Shown one piece after another: positions 54,244 to 64,000 of a stretch of DNA of 64,000 nucleotides. The stretch spans positions 1 to 64,000 of the forward strand of contig CM035361.1 in assembly GCA_020137815.1 (NCBI GenBank), read 5' to 3'. Under the pieces are notes generated by a model. The model was not told the DNA's origin. It saw only the letters and a program-made list of their open reading frames with translations, and made no database searches. Every line of letters starts with the position of its first letter. The first letter of the stretch is position 1. A program made the position numbers and the translations under genes. Source of the stretch: Hormiphora californensis. Its lineage: Eukaryota; Ctenophora; Tentaculata; Cydippida; Pleurobrachiidae.

Positions 54244-55801
54244 GGCAATTTTGCATTTGCGGGCATCGCACTATAGACGCAGTACCCACGTACTATAGAC
54301 GCATTATAAACGCATTATAAACGCATTATAGACGCATTATAGACACACGCAATATAGACGCAATTTCGTAAGCAGCACTATAGACGCAATATAGAGGCAT
54401 CATAACAGCAATATAAACGCATTTTTATAGACGCGACGCAGTATAGCCGCATTATAGGCGCACTACCCACTCCAAAATCACCTTATAGACGCACTATAGA
54501 CGCATTATAAACTGACTATAGCAGCACCATAAACGCTACATAGACCCATATAGACGCATGATAGAAGCATTATAGACGCAAATCGCTTTTTATAGACGCC
54601 GCGTCTATAAAAAACGTGCTTTTTTAAGAAGCACTATAGACGTACTTCAGGCTACAGTGCGATATTTGAGGCGCAGTTGGGCGTTTTATAAACGCATTTT
54701 TGTCGCATATAAAAGGAAGCAGTATAGACGCATTATAGACGCATTATAGCCGCATGTGTGCGAAATCGATAAAGACGCAATATAGACGCAAAATAAGAAG
54801 GAGAGGGAGAGAGACTAGAGGGAGGGAGGGAGGGAGGGAGAGGGAAGGAGAGGGAAAGAGAGGGAGGGACTGAGGGAGGGATACAGGGACAGAAACAGAG
54901 ACAGACGGATAAAGACCTGAGACAGAAAGACAGAGTAAGATGGAAATTAGAGAGTAAGATGGAAAGAGAGTGATAGGTATATAGGGACGGAGTGAGACAG
55001 AAAAAGACAGAGATGGAAACAAACGAACAGGGACAGACAGACGGACAAACACGCGCTTACTATCTCCCTCTCTGTCTCACTCTCTCTCTCCATCTTAATC
55101 TCTCTCCATCTTACTCTGTCCGTCTGTCTCAGATCTGTGTCCATCGTCTCTGTCTGATCTGTCTCAGTATCCCTCCCTCTTTCCCTCTCCTTCCCTCTCC
55201 CTCCCTCCCTCCCTCCCTCCCTCCCTCTAGTCTCTCTCCCTCTCCTTCTTATTTTGCGTCTATATTGCGTCTTTATCGATTTCGCACACATGCGGCTATA
55301 ATGCGTCTATAATGCGTCTATACTGCTTTCTTTTATATGCGACAAAAATGCGTTTATAGTTCGCCCAACTGCGCCTCAAATATCGCAGCGTGCGTCTGAG
55401 TACGTCTATAGTGCTTCTTAAAAAAGCACGTTTTTTATAGACGCGGCGTCTATAAAAAGCGATTTGCGTCTATAATGCTTCTATCATGCGTCTATATGGG
55501 TCTATGTAGCGTTTATGGTGCTGCTATAGTCAGTCTATAATGCGTCTATAGTGCGTCTATAAGGTGATTTTGGGGTGGGTAGTGCGCCTATAATGCGGCT
55601 ATACTGCGTCGCGTCTATAAAAATGCGTTTATATTGCTGTTATAATGCGTCTATATTGCGTCTATAGTGCTGCTTACGAAATTGCGTCTATATTGCGTGT
55701 GTCTATAATGCGTTTATAATGCGTTTATAATGCGTTTATAATGCGTCTATAGTACGTGGGTATTGCGTCTATAGTGCGATGCCCGCAAATGCAAAATTGC
55801 C
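54244..55801. mobile_element. Palindromic element D3
   Basis: Same ends and arms as D1 and D2, 1,558 bp. The flanks (TATATGTG and ATACCCGCC) do not match, so this copy has either lost one flank or suffered rearrangement. It starts about 60 bases after an exon. Confidence 0.85.
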
Positions 55802-56101
55802 ATACCCGCCGATTCATCACGATGCGAAATGAGGCGGTAATTGACGTTTGAGTAGTGCTAGGTCAGCTAAAAAGGTCTCCCAAAACAGTCTGTCGCGCGG
55901 GATTTGCTGAAAAACGTGCTTTACATCGTGCACTCGCGGTATATATTACCCCGATAGCTGATATCAGTCGTTTGATAATTTTACGCACACACGTTAACTG
56001 CGAGCTGGGTTTTTACACAACCTGCTCGCGATTTAACAGACCAGTTCCCTTTTTCACGCGTTTCTCTTCATTTGAATAACATGCGTGTAAAATTCAGAGT
56101 A
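55802..56101. other. Short unassigned interval
   Basis: No exon or repeat recognised; contains scattered CGCG motifs. Confidence 0.4.
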
Positions 56102-57561
56102 GGGTATATACCGGGATAATTTGGACGGTGGGGCAATGTGGTCACAGGACGGGGCAATGTGGACTAGTGATTTATATGGGACTTTTAAATTGTGGTGTTT
56201 AGTGTGAAATAACGAAAAATAACGACTTTAAAGTTTAACTTTATTTCGGTAAACTTAATTATGATAATCTCTATTATAATTTGGAGATGAACGACGTCGA
56301 AGTGGTCGTTCGTTAGGCGGTATCTAAGCGACAGACTGCTCCTTCATAAAACACTTTATGTACCCACTTTTGGAACTTCCGGTGGAAGTTTGTTGATATT
56401 TTCGAATGACTTTTAACATGCCAGTCCCCATAGTTACCAATTCAGTTGCCATGGCAACCGTGTTTTTGACGTTGAAAGGGGTGAAAAGAACCACCCGGCG
56501 AAGCCGGGTGGATTTTCAAAATGCCCTTACTTGAGACGCACCCAATGGGTGCGCTAGTTATTTGAATTATGGGTCAGAATTTCATAATACATATGATATT
56601 TTTCTATCCATCTTCATCATCAAAATGACATTCGCTTTCGATTTAATTAGCTAATTAGCATTTTAATGAAGCGGGGCAATTCGGAAAATTTGGGGCAATT
56701 CGACCGAAAAATGCACGAAGCTTATTAGCAGTAGGAGACTATACGAGATATGGAACATGATTCGAGGAAGCCAATCAAGAGTGTTTATAGACGATATGAG
56801 ACACGATTCGGGGAAGGTTTCTATCGCTTTCCATCTCTATGACCCTATCCACATCTCTGTGTCTCTCTTTCTTTCTCTTTCTTTCTCTATCTCCCTCTTT
56901 CTCTCTCACTTTCTCGAAGGGAGAAAGAGAAACATGGAGAAAGAGTGATACCCATAACTTACCGAATGATATGAGAAAAGACATGGTTTAGCCATGCGAA
57001 TTGAATGTATGATATCTTCTTGACCTCCCTGACCATTAGTCCTTCAATGCCGCCACCTCCTTCCAATCCGGTTTCTCTAGCTAAACCGACAATCTGCAAG
57101 AAACGACCGAGAGGCTAGGTGCCTACATCTGGTAGGCGGACTCTAGTGCTAACGGACTCTATATATAAACCCAAAGAGGACTCTATATCTAGCCCTAACC
57201 TTTACACTAAACCCTAACCTCGAACCCAAATAACAGCCCTAACACTTCTAAACGAGTATAAAGGCACAGCAAACTCTCGTTTCCGGCCTAACGGCCGAAA
57301 TCTCGAGTTCGCTTTTCGTGATTTTAGCACTAGAGTCCGCGGCAGGTCGGTAGAACTTCGACAGAATTTAGGGCAGGTCTGAATTTAGGGCAGGTCTGTA
57401 TTTAGGGCAGGTCTGAATTTAGGGCAGGTCTGAGTACTAAGCATGTGAATGCGATTCGGGGAAGCTTATTAGCGGTGTGAGACGATACGAGATATGGAAC
57501 ATGATTCGGGGAAGCCAATCAGTTGGTGACATTGACACCTAGTGCGTGCGAGATCGAGCTC

Positions 57562-58309
57562 GCACATAGGTGTCTGCTCCGCCCCCTAAAAAAGGGTCGT
57601 GTCTTTCAAGCCAAATTGCACGTGATCCACTGGACCGATTTACATCCCACTTGTCGCAAAAGACTGCAAATTGGTCCTAGTTTACTGGAAAATACCCGAG
57701 AAGTTTGTCTGTCAACAGGTGGGTCAAAATTGACACTAAAGTCAAATCTATAATCTGGCTTCCGAGCCTTTTTGCACCACTCTCAGACGGTTTAGAATGA
57801 ATCTGAGGGTATCAGAAGATAGGTTGAGGCCTTGTAAGTACAGTCGGACCCCGATTTAGGGCCCCCGATTTAGTGGCACCACGATTTAGGGACAGGATTT
57901 TTTTCCCCCCGATATAGGAAATTAACCTTATTTGACCCCGATTTAGTGGACACCCCGATTTAGTGGACAAGAGCCTTTCCCCCGAGGGTGTCCCTAAATC
58001 GGGGTCCGACTGTACTGGAAAATACCCGGCATCAAATTCTGATGCTAATTGCATCAACATATCTCCCAATATCTTCTAAACCGCATGGGCGAAGTGCAGA
58101 AACTCTCGGAAGCCAGATTATAGGTTTGACTTCAGTGTCAATTTTGACCCAATTCCTGTTGACAGACAAACTTCTCGGGTATTTTCCAGTATATTATGAT
58201 CAATTAGTAGTCTTTTGCGACAAACCGGATGCAAATCGGTCCAGTGGATCGCGTGCAACATCCCTTGAAAGAAACGACCCTTTTTGGGGCGGAGCAGACA
58301 CCTGTGTGT
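57562..58309. mobile_element. Foldback element T
   Basis: Inverted ends containing AGGTGTCTGCTCCGCCCC; GAGCTC duplicated (57556-57561, 58310-58315). The empty site is seen in W1 near 37721. Carries a pogo/Tigger-like copy. Confidence 0.75.
57841..58012. mobile_element. pogo/Tigger-like MITE, copy 3 (intact)
   Basis: 172 bp, CAGTCGGACCCCGATTTAG and complement, TA duplicated on both sides. Confidence 0.8.
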
Positions 58310-58357
58310 GAGCTCAATCTTGGTCGCGCACGGTTTCTATGTCACCAAGCCAATCAG

Positions 58358-58745
58358 GAGTGTTCGACGATGGATATGAGACACGATTCGGGGAAGGGTT
58401 CTATCGCTTTCCATCCCTAGACCCTATACCCCTCTCTGGAACATGATTCGGGGAAGCCAATCAGGAGTGTTCGACGATGGATATGAGATACGATTCGGTG
58501 AAGGGTTCTATCGCTTTCCATCCCTAGACCCTATACCCCTCTCTGGAACATGATTCGGGGAAGCCAATCAGGAGTGTTAGACGATATGAGACACGATTCG
58601 GTGAAGGTTTCTATCGCTTTCCATCCCTAGACCCTATCCCCCTCTCTGGAACATGATTCGGGGAAGCCAATCAGGAGTGTTAGACGATGGATATGAGATA
58701 CGATTCGGGGAAGGGTTCTAAATCGCTTTCCATCCCTATATATAA
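58358..58745 (+). repeat. Tandem repeat of about 105 bp
   Basis: Units beginning GGAACATGATTCGGGGAAGC start at 58438, 58545 and 58648, with a partial unit before. Complementary single units occur at 56750-56830, 60650-60760 and 61030-61270. Confidence 0.85.
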
Positions 58746-58929
58746 GCCATTGGTTAGATAGCAACATGGGACAGCCCTACCTTTGTAGACTGTACTCATG
58801 GTGTACATGCGGTATACAAGCGTTAATATTATTATTATTACTAGTGGACCCAGGCCATCCTACGGATGGCATAAAACGGATCCAAGGTTTTAGAGAGAGA
58901 GCGCTCAGTGAATCGAGAGCAAGAGGAGG

Positions 58930-59091
58930 TAAGGAAGTAGAGAGAGAGAGAGAGAGAGATAGAGAGACGGATAAGAGTACGAGTGAGGAGAGAGAGAGAG
59001 AAAGAGAGAGAGAAACGAGCGAGAGAGAGAGAGAAGGAAAGAGAGGAAGAGAGAGAGAGGAGAGAGAGAGAGAGAAAGGCGAGAGAGAGTA

Positions 59092-59131
<40 letters not shown>

Positions 59132-59350
59132 CTCTCTCCCTATCTCTCTCTTCTTTCTCTCTATCTCGTCTCTTTCTCTCTCTCTCCCTCCCTCCCTCTC
59201 TCTATCCTCTCTATCTCTTCGCTCTCTCTCTCTCTCTCTTCTCATTCTATCTCTATCTCTCTCTCTCTCTCTCTCAGTCTCTCTCTCTCTCTCTCAGTCT
59301 CCCTCTCTCTCTCTCTCTCAGTCTTTCTCTCTCTCTCACTCTCTCCCTCT
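58930..59350. repeat. GA then CT microsatellite (foldback)
   Basis: (GA)n-rich to about 59090, then (CT)n-rich; forms an inverted low-complexity pair. Long open frames here are artefacts. Confidence 0.95.
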
Positions 59351-59423
59351 CTGATACTCACTGGGATGATCTGATAGTCACTGGGGTGATCTGATCATGG
59401 GTGGGGTGATCTGATCCTCTATG

Positions 59424-60075
59424 GGGGACCACATACAGCACTGTACTGAAATTCGCACCGCCGTATGTGGTGCCTCTAACTTCAGTTCTCACTAGCACAT
59501 ACAACACTTTCGGTGCAAACTCCAGTACGCACTGCCGTATGTGGTGCCTCTTACTGATAAATATCGGTGGGACTATCAGTACACAATCTCACGTGAGCTT
59601 AGCTCAGAAAAGATCAGTACGGTGCTGTATGTGCTCTTCGTACTGAACTGAAAGGTCACGTGGGGGTCACGTGCGCGCACTAGCCAATGACAGACCTGCA
59701 TCGCACAATACACACACACACCCACACCACAGCAACCAATAAGAGGCGCACGCACTCTCACTACGACAGAAAGGGCCACACCTAGAACAAGGGCGAGATT
59801 ATCCGACATATCGAGAAAATATGTGCTGTAATCGGGAAAGATAAGAGAGAGATAAGTGGAGATAAACATAACAAGAGAGAGAAAAGGAGGTAGAGAGAGT
59901 TCGGTATTAGTGAGAGGAAGATATTTCACAAAAAATTACGTGTTTTTAGCTTGTTTTGAAGGTTTTTATTGATTTTTCAGTAAGAGGCACCACATACACT
60001 CACTGTACTGAAGTTTCCACCGACAGTATGTGGTGCGACGTTCTGGAGTTCGCACCAGTGCTGTATGTGGTCCCC
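59424..60075. mobile_element. Element M2 (5-bp target duplication)
   Basis: Near-identical to M1; CTATG duplicated (59419-59423, 60076-60080). Set between GATCTGATC repeats. Confidence 0.85.
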
Positions 60076-61379
60076 CTATGGGATGATCTGATCTTGGGTG
60101 GGGGATCTGATCCTCAGTGGGGTGATCTGATCATGCATGTGGGGTGATGTGATCTGAACTCACCCCAGCTCTTATCATGCTACTTGTTACGTGATCTGAT
60201 CTTGATGACGACGATTTAGGGACCACCAAACATGCATGGGTGGGATCAAGTTTCGGGTGTTTTTGCATTATATAGTAAGATTATTATCCCCCTCTCTGTT
60301 CGCTATGTCTCTCTTTCTTTCTCGTTCTTTCTCTTTCCTTTTCTATGACGGGAGAAAGAGAGACATGGAGAAAGAGAGATACCCTTAACTTTTTACCGAG
60401 AGTCGAGATAGAAAGACTGTTGAGCTCCTCCGTGGAAATTGGTTTCGCCGCTTTCCCATCAGGTATATGTAGGCAGCTCTCGGTCGGTGGCTAAACATTG
60501 TCTTTTCTCTCTCGGTAAAAAGAGCCGCCTACATCTACAATTCCTACGTGCTTTCCTAGCAGTCAAAAAGTTAAGGGTATCTCTCTTTCTCCCTCTGAGA
60601 AAGTAAGAGAAATTGAAAGAGAGCAGAGCGAACAGAGAGGGGGATAGGATCTAGGGATGGAAAGTGATAGAAACCTTCACCGAATCGTGTCTCATATCGT
60701 CGAACACTCCTGATTGGCTTCCCCGAATCATGTTCCATATCTCGTATCGTCTCACACCGCTTATAAGCTTCCCTGAATTACATTCACATGCTTAGTACTC
60801 AGACCTGCCCTAAATTCAGACCTGCCCTAAATTGACCTGCCCTAAATTCAGACCTGCCCTAAATTGACCTGCCCTAAATTCTGTCGAAGTTCTACCGACC
60901 TGCCGAGTCCGCTTACCGCCTACATCTACCTGCTAGGAAAGCGACGAAACCTATTTCGACGGAGCTCAACTGTCTTTTCTCATTCGAAAGAAAGAGAGAC
61001 AGACAGAGAGACACAGCGATGTGGATAGGGTCATAGGGATGGAAAGCGATAGAAACCTTCCCCGAATCAATGGTAATGTATTAATTGCACTGAACTGCTG
61101 TAGACATCACCCACCTCATATAGCAGTACGGCAAATAATATCTTTGTATCAGAATTCTCAGAATGAACAGTTGGGCTATAGCAGTTGATCACGTCATATT
61201 AATTGTCTTCCCCGAATCGTGTCTCATATCGTCTAACACTCTTGATTGGCTTCCCTGAATCATGTTCCATATCTCGTATCGTCTCCTACTGCTAATAAGC
61301 TTCCCCGAATCACATGGTTCATATCCCGTATTGTCTCCCACTGCTAATAAGGCGTTCCAGAATCGTATCACATGTCCAT

Positions 61380-61640
61380 CCCCCTCATTAGCATTTGAAA
61401 TACATATATATTTGAAATACATATATATTTCAGTTGAAATAGACATGTGTATTTGAAATACATATGTATTTGAAATACATATATATTTCGGTGTCGAGAT
61501 TCTTCCGACCTGCCCTTTTTTCACTTCACTTTTTTTCACTTCACTTTTTTTGACTACACTTTTTTTCACTTCGCTTTTTTTTCACTTCACTTTGTTTTCA
61601 CTTCACTTGTTTCACTTCACTTTGTTTTCACTTCACTTTC
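61380..61640. repeat. AT-rich and TTCACTTCAC tandem repeats
   Basis: TTTGAAATACATATATAT units (61395-61490) followed by TTTTTTTCACTTCAC units (61515-61640). Confidence 0.85.
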
Positions 61641-61904
61641 TTCGGGCTGCACGGATCATGAACAGAAACCATATTACGGGGCTGTGTGTAACACGAGCAT
61701 TCATCCACACATTCACACTAATTAGCAATAGACATGGAGAGAGATCAAGTGATGTCTCGTTTGGGGACAAAAAACGCCCTCGGGAAAAAAAATGCCTGCA
61801 TGCGGGCATTATTTTTTGGGGACAAAAGTGGGGACAATTGTCCCCAACGTGGGGACAATTGTCCCCAAAACCATGAAAAATGTCCCCATGGAACAGGGGG
61901 GTTA

Positions 61905-62430
61905 GTAACGGGCGGCCACGCCGCGCCTGGCCATGAGCTGGTTTCCACATAAGTAGTTCATGTCCCACTAGGTCATCGTGTCTAGCAAGGTGCCCTGCCA
62001 TTCTCAGTCTCTGGCTTCTAATCTTCTCAGTTACACGAGGAATATCTTGGAAAACCACGGCATTTGACACTCTGTCCGCGCACCTGATGTTCAGTGCTGC
62101 CCTCAACATCCTCGAGTAACACCCATCAATCTTCTTGCCTAGGCTCTTGGTTATAGTCCACGTTTCAGATCCGTAGAGAAAGATAGTCTCGACAGTGGAT
62201 CTGAATAACCTCACCTTCATCTTCCTAGACATCTTAGACTTCCAGACTCTGTTCATCCTATTAAGGGCACTCCATGCCTTAGCCTTCCTAACTTCGAAAT
62301 CTTTCACACTGTTTGCAATCCATGATCCCAGGTATACAAAGTCATCCACTTCATCCAGCAACTGTCCATCAGATGCTCTGATACCGTTGTGATCTGGACC
62401 AATGCTGTTAGCCATGTACTTCGTCTTATA
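61905..62430 (-). pseudogene. RTE-type LINE reverse-transcriptase C-terminal fragment
   Basis: Minus strand: VDDFVYLGSWI, KAKAWSALNRMNRVWKSKM, FLYGSETWTITKSL, LRMAGHLARHDD and ARRGRP. This order is typical of the C-terminal part of RTE-clade RT proteins (after the catalytic palm). 5'-truncated, as LINE copies often are, and cut at the 3' side where a sequence with GGGGACAATTGTCCCC (about 61830-61865) begins. Non-functional. Confidence 0.8.
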
Positions 62431-62655
62431 GTCTAATATAGTCTAATATTATATATAGTCTAATATTATATTAATAATACGGATTTAATGGGTGAATTTG
62501 GAGCAAGTAAATAATAAATTACTGCAAATTCGCCGGTTGCTAGGGTAACAAACTCCGTTGCTATAGCAACCCCAGGGAATTGCATTGAGTGGGAATCAAC
62601 CACGAACATGATTTATTAGACTGGATCCCCATAATAGAAATTTCAGGCCTTGTAT

Positions 62656-62689
62656 AGACTAGCAAACACGACATGCAGTTCACACACTG
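62656..62689 (-). mobile_element. Terminal fragment of element N family
   Basis: AGACTAGCAAACACGACATG then CAGTTCACACACTG matches the right end of N at about 11011-11042. Confidence 0.65.
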
Positions 62690-63156
62690 AATATGGTGTG
62701 TCGCGGTCACGTGATTGAATGCGCGCATTGTGATTGATGTAGAAGCCACTAGTCCAAATTGCCTCGTGTCTCGCGATCGAAATTGTTCCGACTTACCTTT
62801 ATTAACAAGGTTAATTAGCTATCTAAAAGTTATGCTTTCGGTGTAAATTTGTTGAGGCTCTAGATAAAGGTTCAGTTGCACAAATTGAGTAGCTAACTAA
62901 TTGATTAAGTAAATAAATGGCTCTTGAAATACCAGTTGAATGCCAAAAGTGGTCCAAATTACCCCGGTATACCCTAATGAAAATGTGTGTAAACACACAG
63001 TTCTGTCAACAAAAGAGAAGGGAAACATGTTTGCAACCCTAATCAATGTTATCTCTCTCATAAAGAGTCAAAAGAATCGCATTCCTATCTTTTCTCTCTC
63101 CCGTTACATTGTCTCTCTTACTGTTGATATCTCTCACTGTGTGTATTGGCCCTAAT

Positions 63157-63240
63157 CTGTTGATGGGATCCCATTAATGGGATGCCATTCAGTTAAGGTT
63201 CCCCTAAGGGGGAAACTCTAACTGAATGGCATCCCCATTG
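63157..63240. mobile_element. Two F-family termini abutting
   Basis: A right end (…GCCATTCAGTTAAGGTTCCCC, 63157-63204), TAA, then a left end (GGGGAAACTCTAACTGAATG, from 63209) truncated near 63240. Confidence 0.65.
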
Positions 63241-63321
63241 ACAGGGCTCATGCCTCATCAAGATTACCCATTCTTTTTCCATTGTATGTAACTCGTATGA
63301 CGTTTGTATTTGCAACTGTAA

Positions 63322-63925
63322 GGCTATAAGCATACTGATCGTGATGATCATAATCAGTTAAAAAGATGAAGTGTGCTCATGGTTTTGATCATCATCATCT
63401 GCAAAAAACTACAGTGTGCGGAACATTATGATCATCACGTAAGAGCTGGCCCTGGAGCCGTCTCTTAAGTTGGATGATGATCATCAACACCTAGTGTGCG
63501 CAGGTTTTGATCTTATTCTTGTGGAGGGCTGCACTGTAGTCATGTGATATGTACCACGTGGTACGACTTCGCGCGCGCGAGAGGCTGTTGTACAGGTCAC
63601 GTGATATGCAACAGCCTCTCAGAGCGCGCGACTAGGCAAGGGGGAGCTCCCGGGAGATAGCATCATCATGCTGAGCACACTGGTCATGATGATCATGATC
63701 AAAAGGCAAGTTCCAGCAAGTTGAGCATGGTTTATGATGATCAAACGTGAGCACACTATGGTTCATGATGATCAAACGTGAACACACTATGGTTTGAGAA
63801 CATCATGATGCATCAAGCCTCCATCATGATGATAACCATCAGTGTGTGCGCTCCTTTGATGGTGACCATCAAAACGTCCGCACACTGACCTGATTATGAT
63901 CATCACGATCAGTATGCTTATAGCC
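63322..63925. mobile_element. Foldback element V with GATGATCA repeats
   Basis: GGCTATAAGCATACTGATCG and complement; TAA on both sides (63319-63321, 63926-63928), like family F. The interior is dense in TGATGATCA/TGATCATCA and CACACT motifs, including palindromic GATCATGATGATC-type blocks, plus a CACGTGGTACG centre. Confidence 0.75.
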
Positions 63926-63928
63926 TAA

Positions 63929-64000
63929 GGGGAAACTCTAACTGAATGGCATCCCATTAATGGGATCCCATCAACAGTAAAACTCTAACTGATAATGGAC
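63929..64000. mobile_element. Harbinger-like MITE F8, cut by window end
   Basis: GGGGAAACTCTAACTGAATG through AACTGATAATGGAC, identical in layout to the left end of F1. Confidence 0.8.

Larger units (their letters stand above)
57523..58348. mobile_element. 72-bp MITE W2 carrying element T
   Basis: TTGGTGACAT to ATGTCACCAA with perfect 9-bp duplication GCCAATCAG (57514-57522, 58349-58357). 72 bp once T and GAGCTC are removed. Confidence 0.85.
57341..60904. mobile_element. Foldback element X
   Basis: GGCAGGTCGGTAGAACTTCG and its complement, 8-bp duplication GAGTCCGC (57333-57340, 60905-60912). Subterminal arrays of AATTTAGGGCAGGTCTG (57365-57432; complement 60800-60890). The interior carries inverted GATTCGGGGAAG repeats, W2 and M2. 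Same end sequence type as element O. Confidence 0.85.
57131..60917. mobile_element. Mutator-like element K3 carrying X
   Basis: Ends GGTAGGCGGACTCTAGTGC and complement of GGTAAGCGGACTC; perfect 10-bp duplication GCCTACATCT (57121-57130, 60918-60927). Without X it is about 215 bp and keeps a CCCTAACC block. Confidence 0.85.
56102..62974. mobile_element. Candidate large TA-flanked element U
   Basis: GGGTATATACCGGGATAATT followed by TGGAC is mirrored by the complement (with a 2-base gap) ending at 62974; TA on both sides. A GAA-triloop hairpin CCACCCGGC-GAA-GCCGGGTGG lies at about 56490. The interior contains K3/X and an RTE fragment. The TIRs are clear but short relative to the distance, so this may be coincidental pairing of two related ends. 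Confidence 0.45.

Noticed and set aside
58766-59374. 202-residue frame with long RERE and SLSL runs
   Set aside because: Pure (GA)n/(CT)n microsatellite translation, mirrored on the other strand.

Overview
The window looks like one piece of an animal (metazoan) genome. It carries a spliced gene with extracellular domains and canonical GT-AG introns, telomere-type TAACCC blocks, a tRNA-derived SINE, an LTR retrotransposon, LINE fragments and many inverted-repeat DNA transposons. Nothing in the sequence fixes the species; a marine invertebrate is the most I would infer, weakly.

Host gene. Ten plus-strand exons with matching splice phases run from 717 to 54182 (717-956, 15639-15756, 17730-17842, 18088-18212, 18466-18570, 20357-20448, 37141-37267, 52509-52646, 52700-52807, 53987-54182). 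In order they encode the zinc-site half of a matrixin (matrix metalloproteinase) catalytic domain, one EGF module, two Sushi/CCP modules and hemopexin-like repeats. The upstream exons (signal peptide, propeptide) and the end of the gene are not recognisable here. The zinc-site helix keeps its three His but has Leu in place of the catalytic Glu, and the structural-metal loop is shortened, so the product may be an inactive, binding-only matrixin. Three introns of about 14.7-16.7 kb hold nearly all the mobile DNA.

Mobile DNA, left to right. 994-8102: foldback element around an inverted pair of piggyBac transposase fragments. 8237-11042: 2.8-kb palindrome of minisatellite arms. 11993-13227 and 13724-15088: two further palindromes. 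15778-20353: Harbinger-like, hAT-like and 9-bp-duplication elements between small exons. 20521-28866: multi-level nest. 29140-36529: a broken LINE cut by one foldback and three Harbinger-like elements. 38882-48235: a complete 9.35-kb Gypsy-type LTR retrotransposon inside another palindrome. 51269-53738: more hairpin elements around the hemopexin exons. 54244-63925: a second deep nest.

Target-site duplications sort many families: 9-10 bp (families D, K and W, probably Mutator-like), 8 bp (E, G, O, X), TAA/TTA (F, V; Harbinger-like), TTAA (H), TA (P, Q and a pogo/Tigger-like family), 5 bp (M, N) and 4 bp GTAA for the Gypsy element. Because palindrome arms and second copies supply empty sites, several insertions can be read to the base. 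Family letters are mine, used only to cross-reference entries.

Most remarkable: the putative pseudoprotease; the extra Cys-His peptidase-like region inside the Gypsy polyprotein; cloverleaf-like multi-hairpin blocks, several with GAA triloops; and insertions lying within tens of bases of exon borders.
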